A stretch of 64,000 nt of DNA from G965215055 sp965215055. Its GTDB lineage: Bacteria; Pseudomonadota; Gammaproteobacteria; UBA4575. Shown piece by piece: positions 16,884 through 25,909 of the stretch. Every line of letters begins with the position of its first letter. Position 1 is the first letter of the stretch. The position numbers and the translations under genes were made by a program. Under the pieces are notes generated by a model. It did no database searches, was not told the DNA's origin, and saw nothing but the letters and a program-made list of their open reading frames with translations. The DNA lies in the NCBI GenBank assembly GCA_965215055.1, contig OZ244046.1, positions 1,488,001 through 1,552,000 of the forward strand, in the 5' to 3' direction.

Positions 16884-17743
16884 ATATCAAAATCGTTCTG
16901 GGGGTAATTGTAGTAATAGTAGTGGCAGCATGGTCGTTTACTTTTCAAGTCGATCAAAGGCAAAAGGCGATAAAGCTTCAATTTGGAGAGATCAAGGATG
17001 CAACGCTTGAACCGGGACTGCATTTCAAATTACCGGTCATCAATACCATCGAGAAGTATGATTCGCGCATTCTCACTCTTGACGTGCCACCCACGGAATT
17101 TCCTACCAGTGAGAAAAAATACGTAAAAGTTGATTTCTATGCAAAATGGCGTATCGCGGACGTAGAAAAATATTACATTGCAACGGGTGGCCAGGAATTG
17201 CGTGCAATCCAGCGCCTGGAGCTGATCCTTGTTGACGGACTGAAAAATGAGTTTGGCACACGTACCATTCAAGAAGTGGTTTCCGGTGAGCGCAGTGAAA
17301 TCATGGACGTCATCCAGGTACAGTCAAATGAAGATTCCAAGAATTTTGGCATTGAAGTAGTTGACGTGCGCGTGAGCAAAATTGACCTGCCTGATGATGT
17401 AAGTGATTCCGTATTTAATCGAATGCGTGCCGAGCGTGACCGCGTCGCCAAGGACTTTCGTGCGCGGGGCAAAGAGCAAGCGGAAGTTATCAGGGCTAAA
17501 GCGGACAAGGAGCGCACGGTGATCTTGGCAAATGCTTACAATAAGTCTGAACAGGTTCGTGGTGATGGCGATGCAAAATCCGCGCAAATTTACGCCAACG
17601 CCTACCAGAAAAATGAAGAGTTCTACAGCTTCACGCGCAGCTTGAAGGCCTATATTAATACCTTTAATCAAAATAACGACGTTTTGATTATGCAGCCTGA
17701 TTCAGAGTTTTTTAGTTACTTCAAAAATAAGAAATCTGAATAA
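16880..17743 (+). CDS. hflC: FtsH modulator HflC
   Basis: This 287-residue SPFH-domain partner of HflK begins with a single N-terminal membrane helix (IVLGVIVVIVVAAWSF). It then has the FQVDQRQKAIKLQFGEI stretch that opens the band-7 domain, and the conserved ERDRVAKDFRARGKEQAE helix. It overlaps hflK by four bases, so the two are surely coupled. Confidence 0.96.
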   Translation: MNIKIVLGVIVVIVVAAWSFTFQVDQRQKAIKLQFGEIKDATLEPGLHFKLPVINTIEKYDSRILTLDVPPTEFPTSEKKYVKVDFYAKWRIADVEKYYIATGGQELRAIQRLELILVDGLKNEFGTRTIQEVVSGERSEIMDVIQVQSNEDSKNFGIEVVDVRVSKIDLPDDVSDSVFNRMRAERDRVAKDFRARGKEQAEVIRAKADKERTVILANAYNKSEQVRGDGDAKSAQIYANAYQKNEEFYSFTRSLKAYINTFNQNNDVLIMQPDSEFFSYFKNKKSE

Positions 17744-17763
17744 AACCGGCCTGTCCATCTCTC

Positions 17764-17958
17764 ATGTGGAACGATTTACTGGTTGCTATTGCGCTAGTGC
17801 TTGTCTTTGAGGGAATTATTCCATTTTTGGTGCCGGAAAAATTTCGCCAGGCCTTGAATCGACTGGGCAATTTACCTGATCATGTGCTTCGCGTAATGGG
17901 CCTGGTGAGTATGACTCTCGGGATTGTTCTTCTCTACGTCCTGAGACTGATCAAGTAG
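17764..17958 (+). CDS. DUF2065 small membrane protein (YjeT-like)
   Basis: The protein has 64 residues and two hydrophobic helices separated by the EKFRQALNRLGNLPDHVLRVMG segment typical of DUF2065. The family is commonly found just after hflC in gammaproteobacteria, as here. Its function is unknown; it probably sits in the inner membrane. Confidence 0.88.
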   Translation: MWNDLLVAIALVLVFEGIIPFLVPEKFRQALNRLGNLPDHVLRVMGLVSMTLGIVLLYVLRLIK

Positions 17959-17968
17959 ATAAGCATCC

Positions 17969-19156
17969 ATGAGCAATGAAGACCGCCGTTGGCTACTGCC
18001 GGAAGGCATAGAAGAGTCATTACCTGATGAAGCGGCCTGGCTTGAACGTTATCGGCGTGCCTTGCTGGATATGTTTTCTACCTGGGGCTATGAATTCGTT
18101 ATCCCGCCTTTGATTGAATACCTGGACTCGCTGCTGATCGGTCCCAGCGACGACTTGAGCTTACAAACTTTCAAGCTTACGGACCAGCTCAGTGGACGCA
18201 TGATGGGTGTTCGTGCGGACATGACTTCACAAGTTGCCCGTATCGATGCGCACGTACTGAAACGTGACGTGCCGACGCGGTTCTGTTATCTGGGTACCGT
18301 CTTACGCGCGCGCCCTGGTGGACGTGACTTGACGCGCAGTCCATTGCAGTTGGGTGCTGAACTATACGGACACGCGGGCGTGGACAGTGATTTGGAGATT
18401 ATCTGCCTGATGCTTGAGGCATTGCAGCTTGTGGGAGTAAAAGACGTTTGCCTGGACCTTGGTCACGTGGGGATATTCACCAGCCTGGTAGAGCAGGCGG
18501 GGCTGAACGAAACCCAACAAAAGACGTTACAGACGTTGCTGCAGCGGAAGGCATTGCCGGAATACGAACAATTTTTATCCGCTTGTAATCTGCATGAAGA
18601 ATGGCAGGAAATTTTAATGGCTCTTGCTGATTTAAGCGGTGATGAAAGTGTGATCGGCTATGCAAGAGACGTTTTGCGGAAAACTGGTGGTACCGCCGTC
18701 GAGAAAATAGACTACGTTGAGGAACTCTCTGGTCACGTCAAACGGCGCAGCCCGAAAATACAATTACATTTCGACTTTGCCGTCCTGAGCGGCTATCGAT
18801 ATCAAAATGGCGCAGTGTTTGCTGCTTATACTTCCGGACAGGGCGAACAGATTGCCCGCGGCGGGCGTTACGATATGATCGGTGAAGCGTTCGGTCGTTC
18901 ACGTCCGGCTACCGGCTTCAGCCTGGACTTGAAGGCATTGGCAAAGATTTCTCCCTGCGCCAGCGAAACGGCACGGGGAATATTTGCACCCAATGATGAT
19001 GATCCACGGTTACGTGAGAAGATTGCTTTGCTGCGAGAAAAGGGAGAGCGCGTAATTTGTGAGCTGAGCAATCAAACAGGGGGTGCCGCCGAGATGGGGT
19101 GCGACCGCGTGTTGCAGAAGGAAAATCGGCAATGGATAGTCAGGGAGCTTGAGTAG
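17969..19156 (+). CDS. hisZ: ATP phosphoribosyltransferase regulatory subunit HisZ
   Basis: HisZ is a histidyl-tRNA-synthetase-like protein (395 residues). It lacks tRNA-charging activity and pairs with short-form HisG in the first step of histidine synthesis. The class II synthetase fold is visible (GYEFVIPPLIEYLD, VRADMTSQVARIDAH, the GGRYDMIGEAFGRSRPATGF motif near 290). The C-terminal anticodon-binding domain of HisS is absent, as expected. Its presence implies a short-form hisG elsewhere. It is 10 bases after DUF2065 and 6 before purA. Confidence 0.94.
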   Translation: MSNEDRRWLLPEGIEESLPDEAAWLERYRRALLDMFSTWGYEFVIPPLIEYLDSLLIGPSDDLSLQTFKLTDQLSGRMMGVRADMTSQVARIDAHVLKRDVPTRFCYLGTVLRARPGGRDLTRSPLQLGAELYGHAGVDSDLEIICLMLEALQLVGVKDVCLDLGHVGIFTSLVEQAGLNETQQKTLQTLLQRKALPEYEQFLSACNLHEEWQEILMALADLSGDESVIGYARDVLRKTGGTAVEKIDYVEELSGHVKRRSPKIQLHFDFAVLSGYRYQNGAVFAAYTSGQGEQIARGGRYDMIGEAFGRSRPATGFSLDLKALAKISPCASETARGIFAPNDDDPRLREKIALLREKGERVICELSNQTGGAAEMGCDRVLQKENRQWIVRELE

Positions 19157-19162
19157 ACACAC

Positions 19163-20452
19163 ATGGCAAAGAATGTAGTCATACTTGGCACCCAATGGGG
19201 CGATGAAGGCAAGGGCAAAATCGTTGACTTGCTTACGCAGCAAGCGGACGCCGTAGTGCGTTTCCAGGGTGGACATAATGCCGGCCACACCATCGTCATC
19301 AATGATCGGCAAACCATATTGCACGTAATCCCCTCCGGCATATTGCATCCCGGCGTCGAATGCCTGATCGGCAATGGCGTAGTGCTGGCACCCGATGCAT
19401 TGCAGAAAGAAATTGACATGCTTGATCAACAGGGTATTACCGTGGTCGGGCGACTGCGCGTGTCACTTGCGTGTCCATTGGTATTACCCTGTCACGTGTT
19501 GCTGGATCAGGCGCGTGAAAAGGCACGGGGGAAGGCTGCAATTGGTACCACCGGGCGCGGCATTGGTCCTGCGTATGAAGACAAGGTTGCGCGCCGCGGC
19601 TTACGCGTCGCGGACTTGTTCGATGAGCAGCGTTGTAACGAGCGCCTGCAAGGAGTCATTGACTATCATAACTTTGTGCTAAGGGAATATTACCAGCACG
19701 ACGTCGTCGACCTGGCCGAAGTAAAAAGTCTTTGCAGGCAGTATGCGAAGGTGCTTGCGCCGCTGGCAGCCGATGTATCAGCACGCTTGTATGAATTGCG
19801 CGAGGATGACAGGAACATACTCTTTGAGGGTGCCCAGGGTACCTTGCTGGATATTGATCACGGCACCTATCCGTTTGTAACCTCGTCCAATACAACTGCC
19901 GGGGGTGCGTGTACCGGCGCGGGAATCGGACCGGTTGCGATTAACCGTGTCCTTGGTGTTGTCAAGGCCTACACCACGCGCGTAGGCGGTGGCCCCTTTC
20001 CAACTGAACTGTTCGATGAATCGGGTGAGCAGCTTGCTGATCGTGGCAAGGAGTTTGGGGCTACTACGGGCAGGGCCAGGCGTTGCGGTTGGCTGGATGC
20101 AGTTGCCTTGCGTCGTGCAATGCAAATCAACGGTGTTACCGGGCTGTGCATTACCAAGCTCGATGTTCTTGATGAACTGGCTGTGATTAAAATATGTACT
20201 GGATACAATCACCATGGAGCCGAGTTGAAATTGTCAAACGTGGATGCCCCGGCTCTTGCTCAATGCGAACCGGTTTACGAAGAACACGCTGGGTGGAGGC
20301 AGTCTACGCTGGGCGCAACACAACTTGAGCAACTGCCGCAACGGGCCAGGGACTACCTGGACCGAATACAGGAGCTACTGAAAGTGCCCATTGACCTGGT
20401 CTCCACGGGACCTGACCGAGATCATAATATTATTTGTAAATCCATTTTCTAG
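19163..20452 (+). CDS. purA: Adenylosuccinate synthetase
   Basis: PurA catalyses the GTP-dependent step from IMP to adenylosuccinate in AMP synthesis. The 429 residues match the full family length. Motifs are GTQWGDEGKGKIVDLL (P-loop, about 8-23), GHNAGHT (about 39), GTTGRGIGPAYEDK (about 128) and GVVKAYTTRVGGGPFPTE (about 267). The last bases overlap the end of the convergent phosphoesterase gene by four bases. Confidence 0.97.
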   Translation: MAKNVVILGTQWGDEGKGKIVDLLTQQADAVVRFQGGHNAGHTIVINDRQTILHVIPSGILHPGVECLIGNGVVLAPDALQKEIDMLDQQGITVVGRLRVSLACPLVLPCHVLLDQAREKARGKAAIGTTGRGIGPAYEDKVARRGLRVADLFDEQRCNERLQGVIDYHNFVLREYYQHDVVDLAEVKSLCRQYAKVLAPLAADVSARLYELREDDRNILFEGAQGTLLDIDHGTYPFVTSSNTTAGGACTGAGIGPVAINRVLGVVKAYTTRVGGGPFPTELFDESGEQLADRGKEFGATTGRARRCGWLDAVALRRAMQINGVTGLCITKLDVLDELAVIKICTGYNHHGAELKLSNVDAPALAQCEPVYEEHAGWRQSTLGATQLEQLPQRARDYLDRIQELLKVPIDLVSTGPDRDHNIICKSIF

Positions 20453-20973
20453 TCACTCGTAAAAACGTAAGACTCTATGAGAGACCAGTTCGAAACCTTT
20501 CTGTAAGTGTCATAAAGATCAAGCCTTGAACAGCGTAAAATTGCCGGGTAAGTACCTTCAATCTCCTGTTTTAATTCGTATTTAGTTTTCGAATCAAGGT
20601 TGCCATATAACAAACTCAGGTGAGGCACGAAGTCTTCGTTAGTGTTATATGCAAGTGCCGTTTTCGCGGCGGCTCGAAGTTCGAGTAGTGCCTGGACAGG
20701 TTCAGCCAAGATAAAAAAATTTCGATAGTATGCTTCGGTATACCCGATTTTCTGCAACGGCAAATCGAACCCCCGTGTTTTATCGGCAATTTTTTGACAA
20801 ACCTGTTTTATAACACTCAATCGCGCCGGGATTTTTGGCAGTAAAGTAACGTGGGGAGGAAATAGTGTAGTTCCATACTCGTGTGCCAACCTCGAGATAA
20901 TTTGCGTCAACTCGTCCGTTTGAGTTTGCGTCGGCCTTAGCCATAATGAATATCCGTGTTCATTTCCGATCAT
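20449..20973 (-). CDS. 2H phosphoesterase, cyclic-phosphodiesterase-like
   Basis: The protein has 174 residues from the ATG at 20973 (MIGNEHGYSLWLRPT); an upstream in-frame ATG at 21030 exists. It has the paired His-x-Thr/Ser motifs of the 2H superfamily, PPHVTLL (about 42) and PHLSLLYG (about 123), which form the active site of 2',3'-cyclic phosphodiesterases and 2'-5' RNA ligase-like enzymes. The spacing and the GYSLWLRP opening resemble the plant/yeast CPDase branch. The substrate is not deducible. It ends convergently on purA with overlapping stop codons. Confidence 0.7.
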   Translation of the reverse strand: MIGNEHGYSLWLRPTQTQTDELTQIISRLAHEYGTTLFPPHVTLLPKIPARLSVIKQVCQKIADKTRGFDLPLQKIGYTEAYYRNFFILAEPVQALLELRAAAKTALAYNTNEDFVPHLSLLYGNLDSKTKYELKQEIEGTYPAILRCSRLDLYDTYRKVSNWSLIESYVFTSD

Positions 20974-21377
20974 AAGCGTAAGAGATATAAAACCTTCCTG
21001 GTTGTTAGTGGGTCGGCTGTATTGGCGCACAACATATGGTGTTAATACTACTTCTTCAATACCTTAAAACCTGGATGATCAGTATAGTGCTCATTTTTTG
21101 AACTGTACTGCCGAGCCTGTAAAAGAATTACTATTTTCATTATATTGGGAACATAAGATATTAAAAATAAAGGTTTTTTTATACAGCGCAACCGTCAAAG
21201 CTGTACAGTGGCCAAGCATGACTTTTATTCAGTAAGAAAAACTTTGCTAATTGAGGAAAATATCAGCAAAATTATGTCGTACCGATTTGATATAGGGATA
21301 AGGCTTAGTTTGATGGTAGCTTTGATTGATAGTTGTGAATATGGATTATATTTCACATCCAAAGAGAGGAGTTTATT
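20974..21377. other. 404-base AT-rich intergenic region
   Basis: I see no convincing gene here. A 61-codon plus-strand frame (21208-21393) runs into the start of the DUF1097 gene but resembles no family and has no ribosome-binding site. The region must hold the promoters of both the phosphoesterase (leftward) and the DUF1097 gene (rightward). The AT-rich stretch 21120-21185 is a likely place. Confidence 0.5.
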
Positions 21378-21893
21378 ATGTCAAGTAACGTAGCATTATC
21401 GATCAGTATTGGTGTATTGGGAGGCATTGCGGCAGCACTGTGTCTTGGGCCATTGGAAGACATAGTTTCAATTTGGGCAGTGTTCATTGGGTGGGCCTGT
21501 TTTTGTGCCATTGGTGGCGATGCAAAGGCGTTACAAAACACCATAGTTTGTAACATTCTCGGTGCAGTTATTGCCTGGGTCGGGCTCATCATCTTCCTCG
21601 GGCTTCCTTTGGCAGACGCATTAACCATGCCCATTTGGGCCGGTATCGTGGTAGCAGTAACCGTTTTTGTACTGTGCCTGTTGGCAGGTGTTGAAGTATT
21701 TTCCTCGATACCCGCCAGTGTTTTAGGGTATGCAAGTATTGCAGTCTATGCACTGCAAACCGATGGCGCACTTGCCATGCATGCATTGACTGCCGGCATA
21801 GGAAGTTACATTCTTGTCGTGATTTCACTTGTGGTCGGTGCAATTCTCGGCATGATTTCCATTAAAGTTGGCAACGCGATGGCGTCGTCATAG
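21378..21893 (+). CDS. DUF1097 inner-membrane protein
   Basis: The protein has 171 residues and about five to six hydrophobic helices (VALSISIGVLGGIAAALC, IVSIWAVFIGWACFCAIG, IAWVGLIIFLG, IVVAVTVFVLCLLA, ILVVISLVVGAILG). The pattern is that of DUF1097, a small family of membrane proteins without a firm function. The start is supported by a strong AGAGGAG seven bases before the ATG. It stands alone and is followed by a hairpin terminator. Confidence 0.8.
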   Translation: MSSNVALSISIGVLGGIAAALCLGPLEDIVSIWAVFIGWACFCAIGGDAKALQNTIVCNILGAVIAWVGLIIFLGLPLADALTMPIWAGIVVAVTVFVLCLLAGVEVFSSIPASVLGYASIAVYALQTDGALAMHALTAGIGSYILVVISLVVGAILGMISIKVGNAMASS

Positions 21894-21912
21894 ATAAATA
21901 GTGAAATTTCAA

Positions 21913-21938
21913 CACGCCCAGTCCCAAGATTGGGCGTG
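21913..21938 (+). terminator. Hairpin terminator after DUF1097 gene
   Basis: An 8-bp perfect stem (cacgccca / tgggcgtg) lies 20 bases after the stop, with a ten-base spacer. The T-run after it is weak (tacgttt), so confidence is moderate. Confidence 0.55.
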
Positions 21939-22052
21939 TACGTTTACCTGCTAGCAGCCGGCAGTAGCACGAAAGACCAAGCCGGTTGAAAAGAGAGCTT
22001 GTTGCCCTATCATCGCTGCAAGCGATATCGGTGTGATATCCTTGTCTGATTT

Positions 22053-22139
22053 TGGTGCCGAGGAGAGGACTTGAACCTCCACGGGATTACTCCCACTAGC
22101 ACCTGAAGCTAGCGCGTCTACCAATTCCGCCACCTCGGC
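22053..22139 (-). tRNA. tRNA-Leu(CAG)
   Basis: This is an 87-base gene with CCA encoded. On the minus strand the acceptor stem is GCCGAGG/CCTCGGC, the anticodon loop TTCAGGT sits in a CTAGC/GCTAG stem and gives anticodon CAG, and a long variable arm and GGTTCAAGTCC T-arm are present. The 87-base length fits a class II leucine tRNA. Confidence 0.95.
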
Positions 22140-22289
22140 GCAAATCTGTGAGTGTTCTGAATCTGATCAAGAGCGATGGACTCTAGCGAAGCACTGGTTC
22201 ACTTGTCAATGTAATATCAACTCATTTTTATTTTATGAACGTATTAGCCGAGTTTTCAACTTGACGTTCAAGAGAGTACAGAGTTTTCC

Positions 22290-24530
22290 ATGGCACGCAA
22301 AAAGAAAAAAATCCTGGTTGACCCTTATACCAGGCGTGAGGCAACCAAGTATGCTCATCCGATTGCAAGTCGGGAGTTTATTCTGGAAATTCTGGGAGAA
22401 AGCAAGGGGCCAACGTCACTGGATGCCTTGCACCAGGCGTTGAATGCCGATTCCGATAAAGTGATGGATGCACTGGCTCGTCGGTTAGCTGCGATGGAGC
22501 GCGATGGTCAAATTATTCGCAATCGACAAAATCACTATTTACCCATCTCCAAGGTAGACCTGGTACGTGGTCGAGTAATGGGTCACCCTGACGGGTTTGG
22601 GTTTTTGATACCGGACGAAGGTGGTGCAGACCTGTTTTTATCCCCATTTGAAATGCGCACTTTAATGCACGGCGATCGTGTAATCGTGTGTCCTGCCGGT
22701 ACTTCCAGGCGAGGCAAGCCGCAAGGCAAACTGGTAGAGATTATTGAACGTTACAACAAGCAGGTTGTGGGGAGATACTACAAGGAATCCGGCATCAGCT
22801 TTGTAGTGCCAGACAACAAGCACTTACATCAAGACGTCATGATCCCCGAGAAACACGTAAATGGTGCCGTCAACGGGCAATTTGTGGTGGCATCAATAAC
22901 TGAACAGCCAAATAAATTTCGGCAACCAGTTGGCAGAGTCATCGAAGTACTGGGTAACCACCTTGCCCCGGGCATGGAGATCGACGTAGCCATTCGTTCT
23001 TATGACCTGCCGTACAAATGGCCTGCCAAGGCGTTACAAGAAGCGCAACGATTTGATGAAAAAGCGATTCAACAACAACTTGAGCATCGCAGAGACTTGC
23101 GTGCGTTGCCGTTCATTACCATTGACGGCAGTGACGCGAAAGACTTTGATGACGCCGTATACTGTGAGCCGCGCGAGAATGGCTGGCGCTTATGGGTAGC
23201 AATTGCCGACGTTTCGCACTACGTGCAAGCGGGTTCAGCACTGGACCTCGAAGCGCGCAAACGTGGCACCTCGGTATATTTTCCCGGACGTGTTATTGCC
23301 ATGCTTCCCGAAAAACTTTCCAACGAACTATGCTCTCTGAAACCCAGTGTCGACAGGCTGTGCATGGTGTGCGAGATGTTCATATCAAAAAACGGCGAAC
23401 TCAGGAACTACACCTTTTATGACGCCGTAATCTGTTCAGCCGCAAGGCTTACCTATGATGAAGTACAGCAAATACTTTACGACAAGGATAAAAGAGCAAG
23501 AGCAAAATGGCGCCACCTGTTAACTGGTATTGAAAATTTAGACGGCGTATACCGCGCACTGTACAAACAGCGCAAAAGGCGTGAAGCAATTGATTTTGAA
23601 ACGCAGGAGACTATTTTCAAGTTTGATCGACACAAGAAAATAAAGACCATTCTTCCGTATAAACGTCACCAGGCGCACATGATTATCGAAGAATGCATGA
23701 TCAGTGCAAACGTTGCGGCGGCAAGATTTATTACCAGGCGAAAATCACCTGCGTTATTTCGTGTACACGACAGTCCGACGCAGGAAAAACTGAAGGAAGT
23801 AAGAGAATTTCTTCAATTGCTGGGTACAGGTTTTACCAAGACCAAGCCAAAGCCCGGCGACTACGTAGCGGTAATCAAAAAATTCTCGAACCGTAAAAAC
23901 AGGCACATTATCGAAATGATGTTATTACGCTCCATGATGCAGGCGACGTACAGCCCGAATAACATTGGTCATTTTGGTTTAGCCCTACCCGTATACACAC
24001 ATTTTACTTCGCCTATCCGCCGCTATCCTGACCTGGTCGTGCACCGGACAATTCGTCACTTGTTGAAGCAAAAAAATACGCACTCATTTCCGCTTTCCCA
24101 AAATGAATTACTTATTTTGGGGGAAGAATGTTCCATGTGTGAACGTCGGGCAGAGGACGCCACCCGTGACGTAGATGCGTGGTTAAAGTGCGAATATATG
24201 CTGGACAAAGTAGGACAGCAATTTTCCGGTGTAATTAACACGGTCACGTCATTTGGTTTTTTTGTTACCCTGGACAAAGTTTTTATAGAGGGACTGGTAC
24301 ACATTACGGCGTTAAGCAATGACTACTATCACTACGATGAATCATCACAAAGTCTATTCGGCGAGCACGGCAAAAGACTTTATCGTTTGGGAGACGAAGT
24401 CACGGTAACAGTCGCGCGAGTCAGCCTGGACGAACGTAAAATCGACTTTGTTTTAGCAGAATCTTCTGACAACAAGGGCAAGAAGCCAGGATCCGGAAAA
24501 CCCGCCAGGCGCAGGCGAGCCAGGGCGTGA
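22290..24530 (+). CDS. rnr: Ribonuclease R
   Basis: This 746-residue 3'-5' exoribonuclease degrades structured RNA. The N-terminus is a helix-turn-helix-like region, then cold-shock domains (GRVMGHPDGFGFLIPD) and the RNB catalytic domain with the acidic cluster DGSDAKDFDDAVY (about 277). The C-terminal S1 domain (GVINTVTSFGFFVTLDKVFIEGLVHI, about 645) is followed by a basic tail (RRRRARA). The ATG at 22290 fits the family. rlmB, its frequent partner, is not downstream; rpsF follows instead. Confidence 0.96.
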   Translation: MARKKKKILVDPYTRREATKYAHPIASREFILEILGESKGPTSLDALHQALNADSDKVMDALARRLAAMERDGQIIRNRQNHYLPISKVDLVRGRVMGHPDGFGFLIPDEGGADLFLSPFEMRTLMHGDRVIVCPAGTSRRGKPQGKLVEIIERYNKQVVGRYYKESGISFVVPDNKHLHQDVMIPEKHVNGAVNGQFVVASITEQPNKFRQPVGRVIEVLGNHLAPGMEIDVAIRSYDLPYKWPAKALQEAQRFDEKAIQQQLEHRRDLRALPFITIDGSDAKDFDDAVYCEPRENGWRLWVAIADVSHYVQAGSALDLEARKRGTSVYFPGRVIAMLPEKLSNELCSLKPSVDRLCMVCEMFISKNGELRNYTFYDAVICSAARLTYDEVQQILYDKDKRARAKWRHLLTGIENLDGVYRALYKQRKRREAIDFETQETIFKFDRHKKIKTILPYKRHQAHMIIEECMISANVAAARFITRRKSPALFRVHDSPTQEKLKEVREFLQLLGTGFTKTKPKPGDYVAVIKKFSNRKNRHIIEMMLLRSMMQATYSPNNIGHFGLALPVYTHFTSPIRRYPDLVVHRTIRHLLKQKNTHSFPLSQNELLILGEECSMCERRAEDATRDVDAWLKCEYMLDKVGQQFSGVINTVTSFGFFVTLDKVFIEGLVHITALSNDYYHYDESSQSLFGEHGKRLYRLGDEVTVTVARVSLDERKIDFVLAESSDNKGKKPGSGKPARRRRARA

Positions 24531-24674
24531 GTAAAAGTGGGCGTCATTAAGTATAAGGTTGTTTGACAGCAGCACTTCCCGTAAACTACGAGACCATAAA
24601 AAACAACTTCAACTCCTTGCTGCACTGTCGAATCCAGGTACTTGACAGGTGGCGTAGATCAAAGGGAGATGCGA

Positions 24675-25160
24675 ATGCGTCATTACGAAATAGTGTTTTT
24701 AGTGCATCCTGATCAAAGCGATCAAGTGCCCGCGATGATCGAACGCTATCGTTCGATCATTGAAAAAGAAGGCAGCGGCAAAATTCACAGGTTGGAAGAC
24801 TGGGGTCGTCTGCAGCTTGCCTATCCGATTCAAAAGATTCACAAGGCACATTACGTGCTGATGAATATTGAGTGTGGGCAAAATGTCCTGGACGAAATGA
24901 ACAGTGCCTTTCGATTTAATGACGCGGTTATCCGCAACATGATAATTGCGACAAAAAAGGCGATCACCGAGCCATCTTCGATGATGAAAATCATTGAAGA
25001 TGAAAAGCGAAGTGACGAGGAAGATTCCCAATCACCTGCTAAAATAAATGGTGACGGTTCGCAGCAGGAGCCATCCAGCTCGTCTGATGACGGTGGGCAA
25101 GATACCCCGGTAGAAAAAGAACAGGTTGACCAGGACACCGTAACGGCTGAGGAGGCGTAA
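24675..25160 (+). CDS. rpsF: 30S ribosomal protein S6 with long acidic tail
   Basis: The core S6 fold spans residues 1-95 (MRHYEIVFLVHPDQSDQ, GRLQLAYPIQKIHKAHYVL, RFNDAVIRNMII). About 65 residues of acidic, Ser/Glu/Asp-rich tail follow, longer than in E. coli S6. The start chosen is the ATG at 24675, six bases after GGGAG; earlier in-frame starts (24642, 24669) are worse placed. It opens the rpsF-rpsR-rplI operon. Confidence 0.95.
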   Translation: MRHYEIVFLVHPDQSDQVPAMIERYRSIIEKEGSGKIHRLEDWGRLQLAYPIQKIHKAHYVLMNIECGQNVLDEMNSAFRFNDAVIRNMIIATKKAITEPSSMMKIIEDEKRSDEEDSQSPAKINGDGSQQEPSSSSDDGGQDTPVEKEQVDQDTVTAEEA

Positions 25161-25161
25161 C

Positions 25162-25386
25162 ATGGCACGTTATTTCCGCAGGAGAAGATATTGCCGCTTC
25201 ACGGAAGAGGGCATAGAAGAGATTGACTATAAAGACGTTGAGTTACTGAAAGACTTTATTACAGAAACCGGAAAAATTGTCCCCAGCAGAGTTACGGGCA
25301 CCAAGACGGGATATCAACGACAATTATCCAAGGCGATAAAACGTGCTCGTTACATCGCGCTACTGCCGTACAGCGATCAACACTAA
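25162..25386 (+). CDS. rpsR: 30S ribosomal protein S18
   Basis: The protein has 74 residues with the full S18 pattern: YFRRRRYCRFT near the start, the central DYKDVELLKDFITETGKIVPSR and the C-terminal QRQLSKAIKRARYIALLPY. It follows rpsF by one base. priB, sometimes found between rpsF and rpsR, is absent. Confidence 0.98.
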   Translation: MARYFRRRRYCRFTEEGIEEIDYKDVELLKDFITETGKIVPSRVTGTKTGYQRQLSKAIKRARYIALLPYSDQH

Positions 25387-25424
25387 GCAGTCTTTATTCA
25401 TTAGAAACAACAGGGAAACATAAG

Positions 25425-25874
25425 ATGGAAGTTATTCTGCTTACAAAAATTGATAATCTTGGAAACCTTGGCGACAAGGTAAAAGTGCGGCCGGGCTATG
25501 CGCGCAACTATCTTATTCCAGGCGGCAAGGCAAAATTTGCCACTGCGGAAAACATGGCAGAATTCGAGGCGCGGCGTGCGGAACTTGAGAAAATTGCTGC
25601 TGAATCACTCTCCAGTGCCGAGGCACGCAAGGCGGAACTGGACGGGGTCAAGGTTACCATCATCGCAAAGGTAACTGATGAAGGAAAATTATTTGGTTCC
25701 GTAGGCACTACGGATATTGTAGACGCGCTCAAGAAAGCTGGTAAATTCGTTGAAAGGAAAGAGATACAACTGCCTTCGGGTGCTTTCAGGCACGTCGGCG
25801 AATACCAGGTAGGCATACACCTGCTTGCGGACGTAAACGCTACAATAAACCTGGAAGTAATTGGCGAGGAATAA
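25425..25874 (+). CDS. rplI: 50S ribosomal protein L9
   Basis: The protein has 149 residues. The N-terminal domain starts MEVILLTKIDNLGNLGDKVKVRPGYARNYLIP, followed by the long connecting helix (about 40-75) and the C-terminal RNA-binding domain (KLFGSVGTTDIVDAL). The length matches the family. It sits between rpsR and dnaB in the standard order. Confidence 0.98.
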   Translation: MEVILLTKIDNLGNLGDKVKVRPGYARNYLIPGGKAKFATAENMAEFEARRAELEKIAAESLSSAEARKAELDGVKVTIIAKVTDEGKLFGSVGTTDIVDALKKAGKFVERKEIQLPSGAFRHVGEYQVGIHLLADVNATINLEVIGEE

Positions 25875-25909
25875 CTACGACGTTTATAGAATTACTGTAG
25901 AAAATAATA

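Noticed and set aside
21208..21393. 61-codon frame before the DUF1097 gene
   Set aside because: It has no ribosome-binding site, no family resemblance, and overlaps a well-supported start.
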